DNA from: Longimicrobium sp.
GTDB taxonomy: Bacteria; Gemmatimonadota; Gemmatimonadetes; Longimicrobiales; Longimicrobiaceae
Length of the DNA stretch: 14,674 nucleotides
NCBI RefSeq assembly: GCF_036388275.1
Contig: NZ_DASVSF010000081.1
Location: forward strand, 1-14,674
Direction: 5' to 3'
Shown piece by piece: positions 13,208 through 14,674 of this stretch (position 1 is its first letter; every line of letters begins with the position of its first letter). The notes beneath the pieces were generated by a model. It had not been told where the DNA came from. It saw only the letters and a program-made list of their open reading frames with translations, and searched no databases. Made by a program: the position numbers and the translations under genes.

Positions 13208-14446
13208 TCAGTACGCCTGGTCGGCGCCGGCGCGGAAGCCGTAGTCGCCGCTCGGCAGCGTTTCCACGCCGCGCATGGCGTAGTCGTCGCTGGGCATCTC
13301 CAGCTCCGACGCGGTGGCCTCCAGGTCACCCGCGAGCGCGCCCACCTCGTCGCCGGGCTGCACCTCTACTACCGTGCGGAACTCCTCATCCTCGATGTCG
13401 AACAGTTCGTCGTCGCGGCGCCAGCCGGGCGCGCCCAACAGCCCCGCGCGTCCGGCCAGGGCCAGCCCCAGCCCCGCGAGCAGGCCCACGGCCAGGGCAG
13501 TGGCGCCGGGGCGCATCGCCGCCTTGGTGTAGGCGCTGGACCGCCGCACGCGGCCCTCGTAGTCGCCGCGCGTGTGGGCCTCCTCCAGCGGCGGCTGGTA
13601 CAGCGCGTCGCGGCGGCCGGGACGCGTGCGCTCGTCCTTCTGCTGCTGCGACCACATGGTCGCCTCGAACCCGCGGTCGGTGGCGCGCGGCGCGAGCATC
13701 CCCGCCATCCCCATCATCCGCCCGCCGGCGCCGACGGTCAGCGATTTTCGGCGGTGTGCGGCGCAGTACAGGATGGCGTCGGCGACGGTCTCCGGCCGGT
13801 AGACGGGCGCGGGCAGCGTCGGCTCGTATTCCATCAGGTTGCGCGCGTGCCGGGGGAAGGGCGTGTCGATGGAGCCGGGCTTGATGATGGTCACCGACAC
13901 GGGCGCGCCCTCGTGCTCCAACTCCATCCGCAGAGCGTCGCTGAAGGCCTTTACCGCATGCTTGCTGGCGCTGTAGTGGCCCTGCAGCGGGAGCGTGCGG
14001 TCCGCCACCACGCTGGCGACGTTGATCAGCGAGCCGCCACTGCGCTTCAGATGCGGCAGCGCGGCCAGGGTGCCGTGCACCATGCCCCAGTAGTTCACGT
14101 CGAACAGGCGGCGCGCGTCCTCCACCGGCGTTTCGTCCAAGCGGCCGTAGATGGAAACCGCCGCGTTGTTGATCCAGGTGTCGAAGCCGCCGTACTCGCG
14201 CAGCGCGGTCTCGGCGATGCCCAGCACCTGCTCCTGGCTGCTGGTGTCGGCGACGGCGTACACGGCGTCGCCGCCCGCAGCCCGGATGTCGGCCACGATG
14301 CGGCGCAGGTTCTCTTCGTCGCGCGCGGCCAGCACCACCCGCGCACCTCGGCGTGCGGCCAGCTGCGCCGCGGCCAGCCCGATGCCGCTGGAGGCCCCGG
14401 TAATCACGATCACCTGCTCCCGAACGGGCTTTAGCCTGATCTCCAT
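13208..14446 (-). CDS. Short-chain dehydrogenase with C-terminal membrane anchor
   Basis: Predicted 412-residue NAD(P)-dependent oxidoreductase of the classical SDR family. The cofactor motif is TGASSGIG (16-23); NNAA is at 93-96 and the structural N118 follows. The catalytic triad is S145, Y158 and K162 (YSASKHA). Up to about residue 260 it is an ordinary SDR. Then comes a linker rich in charged residues (QQQKDERTRPGRRDALYQPP), a single membrane helix at about 315-334 (ATALAVGLLAGLGLALAGRA) and a 78-residue acidic tail containing two related pieces, PSDDYAMRG and PSGDYGFRAG. GGGAGG ends 7 bases before the ATG at 14446 and fixes the start; the ATG at 14461 overlaps that site and is rejected. 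Substrate is unknown. It is flanked by repeats and not in an obvious operon. Confidence 0.88.
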   Translation of the reverse strand: MEIRLKPVREQVIVITGASSGIGLAAAQLAARRGARVVLAARDEENLRRIVADIRAAGGDAVYAVADTSSQEQVLGIAETALREYGGFDTWINNAAVSIYGRLDETPVEDARRLFDVNYWGMVHGTLAALPHLKRSGGSLINVASVVADRTLPLQGHYSASKHAVKAFSDALRMELEHEGAPVSVTIIKPGSIDTPFPRHARNLMEYEPTLPAPVYRPETVADAILYCAAHRRKSLTVGAGGRMMGMAGMLAPRATDRGFEATMWSQQQKDERTRPGRRDALYQPPLEEAHTRGDYEGRVRRSSAYTKAAMRPGATALAVGLLAGLGLALAGRAGLLGAPGWRRDDELFDIEDEEFRTVVEVQPGDEVGALAGDLEATASELEMPSDDYAMRGVETLPSGDYGFRAGADQAY

Positions 14447-14533
14447 CTCACGTCCTCCCATGCACTTGGCTTGTTCGTCACCCGGGCGGGGTGCGGGTGC
14501 AAGCGGCGGGCCGACGCAAGCGAGCCTGGCCCT

Positions 14534-14568
14534 GCTGGGGCGACTGAAGTCGCGGCGTAACCGTTCAG
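14534..14568 (-). repeat. 35-bp inverted repeat, right copy
   Basis: Exact reverse complement of 107-141. It contains the stop codon (14565-14567) of the partial transposase-like gene and extends toward the dehydrogenase leader. The bases beyond it ('agggccaggctcg' on the minus strand) diverge from the left copy. Confidence 0.75.
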
Positions 14569-14674
14569 GTGGCAGCAGCCAGGAGCTTGGGTGCAGCGTT
14601 GCCGGAGCGCAGGGCGGCGATGGAAAGAGCAATGAAGTCGAGCGGGTGCACCTTCTGCTGCTGGCAGGTGGCGC
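14565..14674 (-). CDS. C-terminal end of IS66-like transposase (partial)
   Basis: The minus-strand frame entering from the right edge encodes 35 residues before TGA at 14565-14567. It begins ATCQQQKVHPLDFIALSI and ends APKLLAAAT. The pattern TCxQQ...PLDF...A..SG.A.P.LL resembles the C terminus of IS66-family transposases. Only this tail is visible, so the family call is tentative. It runs in the same direction as the dehydrogenase gene downstream, separated by about 120 bases containing the 35-bp repeat. The rest of the gene and both element ends lie outside the window. Confidence 0.5.
   Translation of the reverse strand, partial: ATCQQQKVHPLDFIALSIAALRSGNAAPKLLAAAT

Noticed and set aside
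13094..14434. Plus-strand open frame of 446 codons opposite the dehydrogenase
   Set aside because: It mirrors a convincing SDR gene with all catalytic motifs and starts within repeat DNA.

Overview
This is a high-GC bacterial window. It has dense genes, GTG starts, 1-4 base gene overlaps and several families of dispersed intergenic repeats. The outer-membrane efflux channel and lipoprotein-type signals point to a double-membrane cell. The repeat style (blocks running from 'ctagatccttcg' to 'caggatgacag', and hairpins such as 'gtccgcgaaggcggac') together with the gene order suggests Gemmatimonadota, perhaps a Longimicrobium relative. That assignment is an inference from style and was not tested by any search.

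Layout. Positions 1-621 hold no confident gene. They contain an AT-richer left edge, two collinear copies of a ~150 bp repeat 221 bp apart, and an 86 bp repeat that ends on the base before the next stop codon. A minus-strand pair follows (622-2357): a ZapE/AFG1-type P-loop ATPase and a phosphoserine phosphatase, joined by a GTGA overlap. Reading the other way is a regulated efflux module (2422-8753): a TetR/AcrR repressor, then TolC-type channel, lipoprotein-like adaptor and RND pump. The tetR promoter and the leader of the pump operon each carry the same 11-base operator core, so the regulator very probably controls both itself and the pump.

After the pump comes a 31-base-pair-class stem-loop and a possible 26-residue lipoprotein (8938-9018). 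Next is a minus-strand secreted protein with a bacterial Ig-like domain (9020-9999), whose frame is broken by one missing base in a run of four. Then follows a minus-strand pair (10169-12513): a GT-B glycosyltransferase and UDP-galactopyranose mutase with stop and start overlapping, suited to making a galactofuranose-containing glycan. Its 3' side ends in a strong terminator hairpin.

Positions 12514-13207 are a gene-free mosaic of hairpins and repeats, including a 30-base perfect palindrome at the junction of two repeat modules. The window closes with a short-chain dehydrogenase carrying an unusual C-terminal membrane anchor and acidic tail (13208-14446), then the last 35 residues of what looks like an IS66-family transposase. 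Its stop codon lies in a 35-base sequence repeated in inverted orientation near the left end.

No CRISPR array, tRNA, rRNA or clearly new multi-gene system was found. The most informative signals are the paired operators, the single-base frameshift, the repeat mosaic and the adaptor whose signal peptide is written in a short repeat.
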